Source of the DNA: Vibrio gallicus
GTDB taxonomy: Bacteria; Pseudomonadota; Gammaproteobacteria; Enterobacterales; Vibrionaceae
Direction of reading: 5' to 3'
NCBI RefSeq assembly: GCF_024346875.1
Contig: NZ_AP024871.1
Span: 186,001-250,000 of the forward strand
DNA: 64,000 nt
This document shows positions 41,482 through 51,413 of the stretch, one piece after another. Both the position numbers and the translations under genes were made by a program. A model generated the notes under the pieces. The model did no database searches, was not told where the DNA came from, and saw only the letters and a program-made list of their open reading frames with translations. Every line of letters starts with the position of its first letter. Position 1 is the stretch's first letter.

Positions 41482-42138
41482 TTATAGCTTAATTACATTT
41501 TCACCCTTGGCAAGGGTTAGTGCTTTTTGGGCATTGTCGGTAAGGACGTTAGCATTGATCTCTTTAGTGTTAGAGAAGTGTTCAAACCAAGCCGTATCTA
41601 TCTGCTTTAGGTTTGACATATCACCACATTGGTATTGATAAGCGATAGTAAACTCCCCGTGACCACCTTCATGATGCTCGTGACCCTCGTGATCATGCTT
41701 GTCATGGTCATGGTCATGGTCATCATGATGGCCGTGGTCGTGACCTTCATGATCGTGGTCATGCCCTTCATGGTCATGTTCTTCATGCTCATCGTGATGT
41801 TGACCTAGAGTATGCGTCACTTCTGCGGAAGCCAGTTTACAATTCGCATCAGAGCTCAATGTTAGAATAGTATCTGCACTGTTTAATGTAGACAGTGCTG
41901 ATTTAAGGGTTTGTTTTTGTTCGGCATTACTTGGAGCATGTTCAAAGCCAACAACATCCGCACCAGGTGCGTGGATCTCAACTAACAGGTCTTTGCCATC
42001 TTGAGCAATATTAAATGCAACGTGACCATGTACATGAGCTTCATGCTGACGGAAGTGCTCTTGCGCATGGACAGACAAAGACGTAATGGCAATTGCGATA
42101 GCGCTCATTGATAGGAGTGGGCGTGTGGCTTTTATCAT
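41482..42138 (-). CDS. zrgA: DUF2796 His-rich periplasmic protein (ZrgA-like)
   Basis: 218 residues from the ATG at 42138, with AAAGGA upstream. An upstream in-frame ATG at 42228 lies inside a palindrome and precedes no signal peptide. The signal peptide is about 1-24 (LSVHA). The mature start QEHFRQHEAHVHGHVAFNIA is typical of DUF2796. A His/Asp/Glu-rich run covers about residues 112-165 and should bind zinc. V. cholerae ZrgA is a Zur-regulated zinc-uptake component; the family match and gene order support the same assignment here. Confidence 0.85.
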   Translation of the reverse strand: MIKATRPLLSMSAIAIAITSLSVHAQEHFRQHEAHVHGHVAFNIAQDGKDLLVEIHAPGADVVGFEHAPSNAEQKQTLKSALSTLNSADTILTLSSDANCKLASAEVTHTLGQHHDEHEEHDHEGHDHDHEGHDHGHHDDHDHDHDKHDHEGHEHHEGGHGEFTIAYQYQCGDMSNLKQIDTAWFEHFSNTKEINANVLTDNAQKALTLAKGENVIKL

Positions 42139-42211
42139 GGTGTGTAATCCTTTATGTGGAGTCAGTAATAGAGTTTCTATATCTGTTTTGAGAATTGTAA
42201 AACAGCATCTA

Positions 42212-42228
42212 ATGATACATTGTATCAT
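42212..42228 (-). promoter_or_regulatory. Candidate Zur operator upstream of zrgA
   Basis: ATGATACATTGTATCAT is a 17-base near-perfect palindrome 74-90 bases upstream of zrgA. Its core fits TGnTAyAnTrTAnCA, the pattern of gammaproteobacterial Zur sites. It lies between the ytfJ stop and zrgA. Confidence 0.5.
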
Positions 42229-42248
42229 AATGACTTTCTAAAACTTGC

Positions 42249-42803
42249 TTACTGTAAATCGCTCTTTATCAGAGAGATGACTTTGTCTATTTCGGGTTGG
42301 GTTAGCTCACCATCTTTAGCCCACAAGATATGCCCATCTTTACTCTGCACAGCAATCATGGATGATTTCGGTTGGAGTTGCCATGCCTTGGCTACCGCAC
42401 CATCTTTATCAAGCACAATAGAAGAGCGTTGAAATTCACGCTTGCTGTCTTCAGCGCTGGATTTTACAAATGAACCTGTACCCCAGATCGAATCACTCTG
42501 GTTGATGATGGTTGTGGTTTGATATTGTTCATCAGGCAGTTGGGCGGCTATGATGGCCTTTATCATTGGTTGATTTAGGGCTTTTGCAGCAGAGCGTCCA
42601 GCAATCGCTTGAATAACTCGAGTCTTACCCGCCATAGTCGCAGAGTCCCAGTTTTGATAGGCGATATCATCTTGCTTCACTAAAATTTCGCCATATGTTT
42701 CTACTTTTACTTCAGGGGCTTTGTCACCAGCGGTAAAGTTTACAGCCCAAGAAGAAAAAGAAAGGGTTACGCCAACAGCTGCAATAAGGTGTTTTAGCTT
42801 CAT
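42249..42803 (-). CDS. ytfJ: YtfJ family periplasmic protein
   Basis: 184 residues with a signal peptide (about 1-20, SSWA). Matches the YtfJ family of thioredoxin-fold-like periplasmic proteins (GEILVKQDDIAYQNW, GKTRVIQAIAGRSAAKALNQP). There is no CxxC pair, so it is not an ordinary disulfide reductase. Function unknown. It ends 110 bases before the zrgA start on the same strand. Confidence 0.9.
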   Translation of the reverse strand: MKLKHLIAAVGVTLSFSSWAVNFTAGDKAPEVKVETYGEILVKQDDIAYQNWDSATMAGKTRVIQAIAGRSAAKALNQPMIKAIIAAQLPDEQYQTTTIINQSDSIWGTGSFVKSSAEDSKREFQRSSIVLDKDGAVAKAWQLQPKSSMIAVQSKDGHILWAKDGELTQPEIDKVISLIKSDLQ

Positions 42804-42855
42804 GTTTTATTCCGTTGTTATGTATCGAGATGATTTAAACGTTAGTATATGTTGT

Positions 42856-43494
42856 TTATAGGTTTTCGTCTGGCGGGAAGCATATCCCTGTCCCGCCTAA
42901 GCCACAATAACCATTTGGGTTCTTAGCGAGATATTGTTGGTGATACTCTTCTGCTAGAAAGTAGGTTGTAGCTGCAGCAATTTCAGTGGTGATGCTGTCT
43001 GTAACTGACGGAGCAAGTAATGCTTGATAATCTGCTTTAGATGCTACCGCTACTGTATGCTGCTGTTGATCAAATGTATAAATAGCAGAGCGATACTGTG
43101 TCCCTTTATCATTACCTTGTTGCATGCCTTGAGTCGGGTCATGCTTTTCCCAAAATAGAGTTAAAATCTGTTTTAACGATATCTGCTCGGGATCAAATAT
43201 CACTCTAACCACTTCGGTATGCCCAGTTTGTCCCGAACACACTTCTTCATAGGTTGGGTTCTGGGTATAGCCTCCACTGTAACCAACGGATGTAGATGCA
43301 ACCCCTGGGGTATTCCAGAATAATCGCTCAGCTCCCCAGAAGCAGCCGAGACCTAATAAAATTTGCTGGCAACCATTTGCTGGAGGTGCGGTCAAATCTG
43401 TATGGTTGACGAAATGTGTCCCCTTAGTCAGGATGGGAGCATCACGCCCTACAAGCGCGTCTTTTTTTGAAATCATGGTTTGCTTGTCAAACAT
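42856..43494 (-). CDS. msrA: Peptide methionine sulfoxide reductase A
   Basis: 212 residues from the ATG at 43494, with AAGGAG six bases upstream; this equals the E. coli MsrA length. An earlier ATG at 43509 overlaps that ribosome site. The catalytic Cys is Cys51 in GLGCFWGAE, with C-terminal resolving Cys residues near NGYCGLGGTGICFP. Reduces the S-epimer of methionine sulfoxide. Divergent from tamA, as in enterics. Confidence 0.97.
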   Translation of the reverse strand: MFDKQTMISKKDALVGRDAPILTKGTHFVNHTDLTAPPANGCQQILLGLGCFWGAERLFWNTPGVASTSVGYSGGYTQNPTYEEVCSGQTGHTEVVRVIFDPEQISLKQILTLFWEKHDPTQGMQQGNDKGTQYRSAIYTFDQQQHTVAVASKADYQALLAPSVTDSITTEIAAATTYFLAEEYHQQYLAKNPNGYCGLGGTGICFPPDENL

Positions 43495-43625
43495 AGCGTC
43501 TCCTTGCAAAAGATTGAATATTCGGAATTTTTTTCTCTATTTAATCCTTTATACTATGGGTTTGCTGATTTGGATATATTTTGGCATCAGTGTCTTACTA
43601 CAGGAAGTAATGTAACCCCTCATCA

Positions 43626-45350
43626 ATGGTTAAGCGTCTTATAAGGAATTGTCTAGCACTGGCTTGTTTGTGTGTTAGTCATTGGTGTCTCGCAGAGGCC
43701 ACTCTAAATATTGAAGGATTGTCTGGAGAAGTCCAAGACAACGTAGACGTGTACCTATCGGCAATTCCTGAAGAAGACTATTCAACCTCGCTACGCTTTC
43801 AGTCCCAGATAGAAGATGATATTACCCAAGCGCTTCGTGCTATGGGCTATTACCACCCCATACTTTCTTTCACTGTAGATAAGGAAGAACAAGAGCTCAA
43901 TGTTACGGTCGAGCTCGGTGAACCTATTACTATAAAAGAGTTAGACATCGAAGTGACAGGTGAGGCTAAAGATGATCCTGCCTTCAAAGCGTTATTGGAT
44001 AAGAGCCCATTAAAGGTAGGTGCTCGCCTTAATCATGGTCAATACGACGCATTAAAATCTGATATTAGAAACTTAGCCCTAAAACATGGCTACTTTGAGG
44101 GTGACTTTTCTATGGCTCGCCTAGAGGTAGCACCAGACCTTAATCAAGCCTTTGTGCGTCTGCACTATAGCAGTGGTTTTCGCTATCACTTTGGGCCAAT
44201 CAAGATTTCTGGCTCTCAAATTGAAGAAGATAGGGTGCGATCTGTTATTCCGTTTGAGCAAGGAGACCCTTATCTTGCCAGTGACGTTGGTCAGTTGAAT
44301 CAAAACCTTTCGAGTACTGATTGGTTCTCAACGGTATATGTCGAACCAGACTTAAGTCAGGTCGGCCAAGGTAATCATGAATTGCCAATGACCATCCAGT
44401 TAGCCCCTCAATCTAAGCATCAAATCGAAACCGGTATTGGGGTCTCTACCGATGTTGGGGTGAGAGGTAAGCTCGCTTGGAAGCGCCCATGGTTGAATGC
44501 TCAAGGGCATAGCTTTGACAGTAGCTTTGAATTATCTAAACCCGAACAACAGGTCGTTGTGGGCTATAAAATTCCCCTTGAAGATGTGCTTAAAGAGTTT
44601 TATCGAATCCAGTATGGGATGAAGTATTTAGATAACAACGATACGATAAGCTTTGAATCTAGCCTAGGTCTAGAGCGCCATTGGGAGCTCGATAGCGGCT
44701 GGCATCGCACTGTCTTTATTCGTTTACTCAATGAAGACTTCAAACAAGGTATACAAGATGATCGATTTACTATGCTGCTGCCCGGTATTTCTTATTCTAA
44801 GACGCGCTCACGAGGCGGTGCTATGCCGATGTGGGGAGATAAGCAATCTATTACATTAGAATATGGTGATGAAGCACTTCTTTCGCAGGCGCGAGTACTT
44901 CGTGTACAAGGGCATAGCGCTTGGATTCGAAGCTTAGGTCGTAATCACCGTGGACTATTTCGAGTAAATGGCAGTGCAAACTTTACAGAGTCAGTATTCA
45001 ACCTTCCGCCATCACTGCGCTTTTTTGCTGGGGGAGATAACAATTTACGTGGCTATAAATATGAGTCTATTTCACCTAAGGACAGCAAAGGTAAGCTAAC
45101 TGGTGCGAAGTATATGGTGACGAGTAGCTTAGAGTATCAGTATCGAGTTTATGGCAATTGGTGGCTGGCCACCTTTGTGGATTATGGTGATGCATGGAAT
45201 GAAACCCCACAATGGAAAACGGGTACAGGGTTTGGGGTGCGTTGGGCATCACCAGTTGGACCGGTGCGCCTTGATCTAGGTTTTGCTCTAGACGCAGAGG
45301 AAGGGCAAGATCAGTACCAGATTCACTTTGGATTGGGGCCTGAATTGTAA
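43626..45350 (+). CDS. tamA: Outer-membrane translocation and assembly protein TamA
   Basis: 574 residues with a signal peptide (about 1-24). Three POTRA-like domains (about 25-260) precede a 16-strand Omp85 barrel, with the RGYKYESISP motif near residue 470 and a C-terminal aromatic-rich strand. With TamB it spans the envelope, helping insert some outer-membrane proteins and, in recent work, move phospholipids. The stop overlaps the tamB start (TAATG). Confidence 0.95.
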   Translation: MVKRLIRNCLALACLCVSHWCLAEATLNIEGLSGEVQDNVDVYLSAIPEEDYSTSLRFQSQIEDDITQALRAMGYYHPILSFTVDKEEQELNVTVELGEPITIKELDIEVTGEAKDDPAFKALLDKSPLKVGARLNHGQYDALKSDIRNLALKHGYFEGDFSMARLEVAPDLNQAFVRLHYSSGFRYHFGPIKISGSQIEEDRVRSVIPFEQGDPYLASDVGQLNQNLSSTDWFSTVYVEPDLSQVGQGNHELPMTIQLAPQSKHQIETGIGVSTDVGVRGKLAWKRPWLNAQGHSFDSSFELSKPEQQVVVGYKIPLEDVLKEFYRIQYGMKYLDNNDTISFESSLGLERHWELDSGWHRTVFIRLLNEDFKQGIQDDRFTMLLPGISYSKTRSRGGAMPMWGDKQSITLEYGDEALLSQARVLRVQGHSAWIRSLGRNHRGLFRVNGSANFTESVFNLPPSLRFFAGGDNNLRGYKYESISPKDSKGKLTGAKYMVTSSLEYQYRVYGNWWLATFVDYGDAWNETPQWKTGTGFGVRWASPVGPVRLDLGFALDAEEGQDQYQIHFGLGPEL

Positions 45351-48300
45351 TGACACAAACACCACCCAAGCAGCCACAAAAGAAACAACACAAAAAGCGC
45401 CCCCTTTGGAAGCGTATTTTATGGACGCTTACCCATCTATCCCTTGGTGTGTTGGCGCTTATTCTCTTTATTCTGGCGTTGCTGTATTTCTTACTTTTTA
45501 CCAATTCAGGCTTGAAAAGTATTGTTTGGACAGCGGAGCAGTTTGTTTCTGAACTGAGTGTGGATGAGGTTGATGGAGCCTTACTCACCGACTTTCGCTT
45601 ATACAATATTGACTATAAAAATCCGCAGCTGTTCGTTGATTTTCATGCTGATAAGTTGGAGTTAGACCTTCAGTTGCGCTGCTTACCACAAGCCCAGTTG
45701 TGTGTAGATACCCTGGGTGTCGAAGGGGCTAAGTTAGCACTTACTAAGCTTCCTCCTTCGGAAGATACAACCGAAGATGAAGCCAGTGAACCACTGCGTT
45801 CGGTGTCGATCCCGTTTGGGATCGGAGTAAAGATTAATGACCTGTATTTGAATAAGGTCGACCTTAGTATTTTAGGTAATAAGGTCACATGGCGAGAGTT
45901 TAAAACCGGCGCTCAGATGCGCTTTGATAACCTGACGCTAACCCCAACTTCCTTTGATGGAGGGCGCGTTACGCTAGCGCCTACTCCAGAGTCGACCTCG
46001 GTTGAAACCAAGCCTGCGCCATCTACAGCAGAGACGGAAGCCCCGATTGTTCTACCTGAGGTATGGATTCCACTCAGTATTGATATCCAAGGTATAACGG
46101 TCACCGATTTTAAGTTAACCAACCCTGATGTGCAGTTAGATAAAGTAAACCTAGTTGGCTTTGCTAAAGGCAATAATGTCGATATACAGAACTTTGATCT
46201 GTCGATGCCGCAACTTGATGCGAACCTGAAAGGTAATAGTCAGCTGGTGGGGGATTATCCGTTGCAACTCAAAGCCAATGCTAAGGTTAAGCAAACCCAA
46301 GCTGCAGGCCAGTCTCTTAGTTTAGATGCCGAGGGCAGTATCGCAGACCTTGCTCTTAATGCGAGCCTAAGGGATCTTATTCATGCGGATATTAAGGCTA
46401 AACTGAAACCTCTCGACCCTAAACTTCCTTTCGATATCGCGTTATCTAAAGCCAAACTACAATGGCCTTTAAAGGGTAAGGCTGAGTATAAGGTGCAGAT
46501 CGCATCACTGATGGCGAAAGGAAACCTAAAAGCTTATTCGTTGCAGTTAGATGCCGCGGCACAAGGTACCCAGATACCTGACGTTGACCTTAATGTTGAT
46601 GGCCACGGTAGTATGGTGCAGTTGGACTTGCGTGATATTGATGTCAAAACCCTTGGGGGAGAGGTCAAAGGCAAGGTTTTAGCTAATTGGGATAACTTGG
46701 TTTTTTGGAAAGCAGACCTGAACCTTGAGCAGATTCAACCGGGCACATATTGGCCTCAGGCTGAGGGAAATATTAGTGGGCAGTTGCAAACCTCTGGTCG
46801 ATTGACTCAAGCGGGAGGTTGGGAAGTTAAGGTGCCCAAGTTAGATATCGATGGCATTTTTCGGCAGTATCCCTTGAATATTAACGGAGCACTTGAAGCT
46901 AAAGACCCTCAAGGTAGCGGTGAATATCAGCTAAAAACCCCTGGGTTGGTCGTGGCCCATGGTCAGAACCGCATTCGACTCTCTGGGGGATTAGATAAAC
47001 AATGGGATCTCGATGCCAAGATTGATGTGCCTAAGCTAGGGCATACGGTACCAGATGTTAACGGTGCAATTATTGGTAGCTTGAAGCTTCGAGGAGCACA
47101 AAATACCCCCGAGGTGATCACCGATATTGTTGCGAAAAAGATCAAATGGTTAGAGCAACTTACAGTAGATAGTGTCTCGGTTAAGGGAGATGTGATTCCG
47201 CTACCAACCCCTAAAGGTCGAATCTCTTTAGGGGTGAATCAGTTGGATTATCAGGGACAAAAGGTTACAAGCAGCGAATTCAATTTCAATGGTTCACAGC
47301 AGCAACATAGATTTGATTTCAGTATCGATTCTGAGATGGTTAAGGGAGCACTTAGCGTTGAAGGGGGAGCGAAGGAAACCCCAGGGCTGGTATGGGACGG
47401 TCGATTAAACTCCGCCCAATTTACAACGCTGCAAGGTACATGGCGTCTAGACCATGCCCCTAATCTCGCTTATGACGTTGATAAGCAACAAGCCTTTGTG
47501 GAGGCGCATTGTTGGCTACAATCGCAATCAAAAATTTGTTTAGATAAGGATGTTATAGCGGGGCAATCTGGTGAGGTGTTTGCCAGTATTAGCCAGTTTG
47601 ACTTCTCTCAAATTCAACCACTGCTTCCTCCTGAAACCTTACTTAAAGGTAAGCTAAATGCTACTGCGAGAGCTAAGTGGTCGCCAACCGCATTACCTGA
47701 ACTTGAACTGCAGGTTGAAATGCCAACGGGCAGTGTGACTCAGAAACTTGATAGACCTTTAGTCGTCGCTTGGAATGACATTGCACTAAGCGCCAGCTTA
47801 ATGAAGGACAACCTTTCGGCTAAATGGTTAATTGACTTAAAGGACAATGGTGACCTAAAAGGTGAGGCCAGCATTGCTAATGTTTCAAAACAAAATAAGC
47901 AGCTCGATGCTCGTATTCAACTGCAAAAACTGACCTTGCAGATGCTACAGCCTCTGTTTGGAGAGTTTAGTGAGGTTGGGGCTGAGATTAACTCTGATTT
48001 ACATATTACAGGGCCAGCTCTGCAGCCTAAGATCGTGGGTGATTTCAAGGTTAAAGACCTAGTAGCTAAAGGGGATGCAACGCCTGTCGATATTCAATCA
48101 GGGGATCTCACAATGCGTTTCTCTGGTTATCAGGCTCAATTACAGTCAAATATTGAAACCCAAGAGGGTAAGCTAAATCTGAAAGGCGATGCTGACTGGA
48201 CCTCACTTGAGGATTGGCATGCGCACCTCAATCTTGCTGCGCAAGAGTTGCTGGTGGAACTTCCACCAGAGGTCAAAGCCAAGGTCTCGCCAAATATTTC

Positions 48301-49174
48301 GGTGGCGATTACTCCGGGCCTAATTGATGTCAGTGGTGAGGTGCGGCTGCCATGGGCTCGGATTGAGGTCAAAGAGCTTCCTCCATCGGCTATTTCAGTA
48401 TCTTCAGATGAGATTGTCGTCGACAAGGACCTCAAACCAATTGAACAGACCAAAGAGTTTCCATTTAAGATACATTCGAATATCAAAGTGATTATTGGAA
48501 ATGACTTTAGACTGAGTGCATTTGGCCTTAAAGGTAGCCTAGTTGGGGAACTTAACGTCTCGCAAAAAAATAATGCTCCCTTTATTTTAGGTGAGGTGAG
48601 TATTGTTGATGGCTCATATCGTTCTTTCGGACAAGACCTGCTGATTGATGAAGGAAAGGTTCAATTTAATGGCCCGGCTGATCAGCCATTCTTATCAATT
48701 AAAGCAATTCGAAACCCAGAGAATACTGAAGACGATGTTATTGCTGGTATTAGGGTCACAGGGCCTGCCGATGAACCGAGTGTTCAGGTCTTTTCTGAAC
48801 CTTCGATGCCGCAGGCTAATGCTTTGTCTTATATTTTACGAGGACGAGATCTCGATAGCAGTTCAGGTGGTAACACCATGACAACGGCACTAATTGGGCT
48901 AAGTTTAGCGCAAAGTGGCCGCTTAGTTGGAGAGATAGGCGAAGCGTTTGGAGTGAGCGACCTGCAACTGGATACGGCCGGTAGTGGTGATGACTCACAG
49001 GTTACGGTGAGTGGATATATACTTCCTGGGTTACAGGTAAAATATGGTGTTGGTATTTTTGAGCCGATCGGTGAATTTACTTTCCGCTACCGCATTATGA
49101 AGGAGCTATATTTAGAGGTAATGTCAGGGGCTGATAATGCCGTTGATTTACTTTATCAATTTGAATTCAATTAA
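45350..49174 (+). CDS. tamB: Translocation and assembly module protein TamB
   Basis: 1274 residues. An N-terminal basic tail (KKQHKKRPLWKRIL) is followed by one inner-membrane anchor (about 25-50) and then a very long beta-helical, taco-shaped periplasmic part. The DUF490 C-terminus (about 900-1274) ends in GIFEPIGEFTFRYRIMKELYLEV. It is an AsmA-like bridge protein that contacts TamA. Translationally coupled to tamA. Confidence 0.95.
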   Translation: MTQTPPKQPQKKQHKKRPLWKRILWTLTHLSLGVLALILFILALLYFLLFTNSGLKSIVWTAEQFVSELSVDEVDGALLTDFRLYNIDYKNPQLFVDFHADKLELDLQLRCLPQAQLCVDTLGVEGAKLALTKLPPSEDTTEDEASEPLRSVSIPFGIGVKINDLYLNKVDLSILGNKVTWREFKTGAQMRFDNLTLTPTSFDGGRVTLAPTPESTSVETKPAPSTAETEAPIVLPEVWIPLSIDIQGITVTDFKLTNPDVQLDKVNLVGFAKGNNVDIQNFDLSMPQLDANLKGNSQLVGDYPLQLKANAKVKQTQAAGQSLSLDAEGSIADLALNASLRDLIHADIKAKLKPLDPKLPFDIALSKAKLQWPLKGKAEYKVQIASLMAKGNLKAYSLQLDAAAQGTQIPDVDLNVDGHGSMVQLDLRDIDVKTLGGEVKGKVLANWDNLVFWKADLNLEQIQPGTYWPQAEGNISGQLQTSGRLTQAGGWEVKVPKLDIDGIFRQYPLNINGALEAKDPQGSGEYQLKTPGLVVAHGQNRIRLSGGLDKQWDLDAKIDVPKLGHTVPDVNGAIIGSLKLRGAQNTPEVITDIVAKKIKWLEQLTVDSVSVKGDVIPLPTPKGRISLGVNQLDYQGQKVTSSEFNFNGSQQQHRFDFSIDSEMVKGALSVEGGAKETPGLVWDGRLNSAQFTTLQGTWRLDHAPNLAYDVDKQQAFVEAHCWLQSQSKICLDKDVIAGQSGEVFASISQFDFSQIQPLLPPETLLKGKLNATARAKWSPTALPELELQVEMPTGSVTQKLDRPLVVAWNDIALSASLMKDNLSAKWLIDLKDNGDLKGEASIANVSKQNKQLDARIQLQKLTLQMLQPLFGEFSEVGAEINSDLHITGPALQPKIVGDFKVKDLVAKGDATPVDIQSGDLTMRFSGYQAQLQSNIETQEGKLNLKGDADWTSLEDWHAHLNLAAQELLVELPPEVKAKVSPNISVAITPGLIDVSGEVRLPWARIEVKELPPSAISVSSDEIVVDKDLKPIEQTKEFPFKIHSNIKVIIGNDFRLSAFGLKGSLVGELNVSQKNNAPFILGEVSIVDGSYRSFGQDLLIDEGKVQFNGPADQPFLSIKAIRNPENTEDDVIAGIRVTGPADEPSVQVFSEPSMPQANALSYILRGRDLDSSSGGNTMTTALIGLSLAQSGRLVGEIGEAFGVSDLQLDTAGSGDDSQVTVSGYILPGLQVKYGVGIFEPIGEFTFRYRIMKELYLEVMSGADNAVDLLYQFEFN

Positions 49175-49194
49175 CCGCTATTGGAGCAAGGAAG

Positions 49195-49539
49195 ATGCAA
49201 TATTTGGTTTTTGTATACGGAACATTACGTCAGGGCGAGAGTAATCATCATCTACTTGAGGCTAGTGAGTTACTTGGTATGTTTGAGACCAAGCCAGAAT
49301 ATGCATTGTTCGATTTAGGTGCCTATCCAGGACTTGTTGAAGGATACAGCGCAATCACGGGTGAAATTTATCGTATCGATGAAAAGGTACTAGAGCAACT
49401 AGATATACTGGAGGATGTTCCAACTGAATACCGGCGTGAGGTATTAGAAACTCCGTTTGGTGAGGCTTGGATATATCTGTATCAGGGCTCTGAAAATGGC
49501 AAGGCAATTGAGTCTGGAGACTGGAATTTGCGTAACTAA
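49195..49539 (+). CDS. ytfP: Gamma-glutamylcyclotransferase-like protein YtfP
   Basis: 114 residues. The GGCT fold's first strand and loop, FVYGTLRQGESNH, is at the start and the likely catalytic Glu is in VEGYSAITGEIYRID. AAGGAAG upstream. Follows tamB by 20 bases, the usual tamA-tamB-ytfP order. Substrate unknown. Confidence 0.93.
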   Translation: MQYLVFVYGTLRQGESNHHLLEASELLGMFETKPEYALFDLGAYPGLVEGYSAITGEIYRIDEKVLEQLDILEDVPTEYRREVLETPFGEAWIYLYQGSENGKAIESGDWNLRN

Positions 49540-49576
49540 TTTGCATTTATCTATGATTAATCAGTAAGGATACAAG

Positions 49577-50089
49577 ATGAAACTATGGATGGTTTTATTG
49601 GCGTTGATGCTAAGTGGCTGCGTTGGCGTACCTGATAAGGTAGAGCCTGTGCAGGGTTTTCAACTGTCGCGCTACTTAGGTAAATGGTATGAGATCGCTC
49701 GCTTGGATCACTCCTTTGAGCGAGGTATGAATCGGGTTACAGCCCAATATTCATTGCGAGATGACAATGGGGTTAGGGTTATCAACCGCGGCTTTGATAC
49801 TCAAAGCCAGCAATGGAGAACCGCAGAGGGCAAAGCCTACTTTGTTAACTCTGAAGAATCAGGCCACCTTAAAGTATCCTTTTTTGGTCCCTTCTATGGC
49901 GCCTATGTGATATTTGAGCTGGATAAAGATGATTATCAATATGCATTTGTTGCGGGGCCAAATCATGACTATCTATGGCTACTATCTCGTACCCCACAGG
50001 TTGACGAGGCATTAAAGCAGCGCTTCCTACGTAAGATTAAGGAAGTTGGATTTGATAGCGATGCCATTATTTGGGTGGAGCAGAAATAA
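49577..50089 (+). CDS. blc: Outer-membrane lipoprotein lipocalin
   Basis: 170 residues. Lipoprotein signal MKLWMVLLALMLSGC with the lipobox Cys15. The lipocalin motif LGKWYEIARLDHSFERG follows, with Trp near residue 38, then the barrel strands. Binds lysophospholipids in E. coli and may serve membrane repair; also in stress response. Ends at a shared terminator with fbp. Confidence 0.94.
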   Translation: MKLWMVLLALMLSGCVGVPDKVEPVQGFQLSRYLGKWYEIARLDHSFERGMNRVTAQYSLRDDNGVRVINRGFDTQSQQWRTAEGKAYFVNSEESGHLKVSFFGPFYGAYVIFELDKDDYQYAFVAGPNHDYLWLLSRTPQVDEALKQRFLRKIKEVGFDSDAIIWVEQK

Positions 50090-50115
50090 AAATGGGCGTC
50101 TGACGACGCCCATTT
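50090..50115. terminator. Bidirectional terminator between blc and fbp
   Basis: Perfect 11-base stem AAATGGGCGTC/GACGCCCATTT with a TGAC loop, beginning at the blc stop and four bases before the fbp stop on the other strand. Confidence 0.85.
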
Positions 50116-50119
50116 AAGT

Positions 50120-51136
50120 TTAGTATTCGCCCGGATGCTGTTCTAGGAAACCGTGTAGTGTATCAATCATGTCGGTTGAACCTACGAAGAAAGGTACACG
50201 TTGGTGCAGTTCTTCAGGTTTAATCTCTAGTATACGGCGCTCACCGTCTGTTGCTGAGCCGCCAGCTTGCTCTGTAAGGAAAGCAATTGGGTTGCACTCA
50301 TACAGCAGACGCAGTTTACCACTTGGGTAAGAGCGTGTGCTTGGGTATAAGAAAATACCACCAAGTAGTAGGTTGCGGTGGAAGTCTGATACGAGTGAAC
50401 CGATATAACGAGAGGTGTAAGGACGCTTACCTGCTTCGTCTTCTTCCTGACAGTATTTAATATACTTCTTCACGCCTTTAGGGAACTTAATATAGTTACC
50501 TTCATTTATTGAATAGATATATCCCTGTTTCGGGAATCTCATATCTTCATGGGATAGGCAGAATGAACCGATTGATGGGTCATAAGTAAAGCCGTGTACG
50601 CCCTTACCTGTTGAATATACCAGCATGGTTGATGAACCATAGATCACATACCCAGATGCAACTTGCTCTGTACCTGGCTGTAAGAAATCACGGTTTTCAG
50701 CTGGTTGACCCATAGGTGATAGACGACGGTAGATAGAGAAAATAGTACCAACAGAAACGTTAACATCAATGTTGCTAGAACCATCGAGTGGGTCGATTAG
50801 AACGACATATTTTGCACGTTGGTTTAATTCACCATCGAAAGCAACGGCTTCGTCTTCTTCTTCACTAGCGATGCCGCACACTTGGTCGCGGTTTTGCAAA
50901 GCTGCTTTGAATGTATCGTTCGCTAATACATCAAGTTTTTGTTGCGCTTCACCTTGAATGTTTTCTTCACCGGCTGCGCCAGTAATATCAACAAGACCTG
51001 CTTTATTGATCTCGCGATGTACAATTTTTGCCGCTAGGTTAATCGACGACAAAAGAGACGAAAGCTCACCACTGGCATGAGGAAAGTCATACTGTTTTTC
51101 AATGATGAATTCGCCAAGAGTTCTCAGATTGGACAT
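50120..51136 (-). CDS. fbp: Fructose-1,6-bisphosphatase class 1
   Basis: 338 residues. Metal-site motif [15 protein letters not shown] (about 117-131) with the Asp/Glu ligands, substrate segment [21 protein letters not shown] and [13 protein letters not shown]. Gluconeogenic step from fructose 1,6-bisphosphate to fructose 6-phosphate. GGGGGAGG is upstream of the ATG. Divergent from mpl; the 277-base spacer shows no named operator. Confidence 0.98.
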   Translation of the reverse strand: MSNLRTLGEFIIEKQYDFPHASGELSSLLSSINLAAKIVHREINKAGLVDITGAAGEENIQGEAQQKLDVLANDTFKAALQNRDQVCGIASEEEDEAVAFDGELNQRAKYVVLIDPLDGSSNIDVNVSVGTIFSIYRRLSPMGQPAENRDFLQPGTEQVASGYVIYGSSTMLVYSTGKGVHGFTYDPSIGSFCLSHEDMRFPKQGYIYSINEGNYIKFPKGVKKYIKYCQEEDEAGKRPYTSRYIGSLVSDFHRNLLLGGIFLYPSTRSYPSGKLRLLYECNPIAFLTEQAGGSATDGERRILEIKPEELHQRVPFFVGSTDMIDTLHGFLEQHPGEY

Positions 51137-51413
51137 GGGGGAGGTTCCGTTCTAGTTCTATGACAAAAATTAGGGTTATTAATCCTCTCCGAATTTACAC
51201 CATAAAACATATTACGAGGTGAAAACTAACTGATCAGTGTCACATTATTTTAAATATTACAGGAAAATTTGATTAAACAAGAGAGGCATAAGTAGCTTGC
51301 GGTTATTTTTGTTATTCACCGGTCAACAGTTTGCAAACTATCTTGAGGTTCATTTCTGATACGCGCACAATAACTTACATAAGATAAATGCCGATTAAGC
51401 AAATGGAACGACT

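Noticed and set aside
41607..41792. An open frame inside the zrgA region encoding a Met/Thr-rich peptide.
   Set aside because: It is the shifted frame of the His/Asp-rich repeat codons of the DUF2796 gene, with no ribosome site.
42139..42228. Upstream ATG at 42228 as the zrgA start.
   Set aside because: It would put a Cys/Arg-rich stretch before the signal peptide and overlap the palindrome; the ATG at 42138 has a ribosome site and a proper signal peptide.
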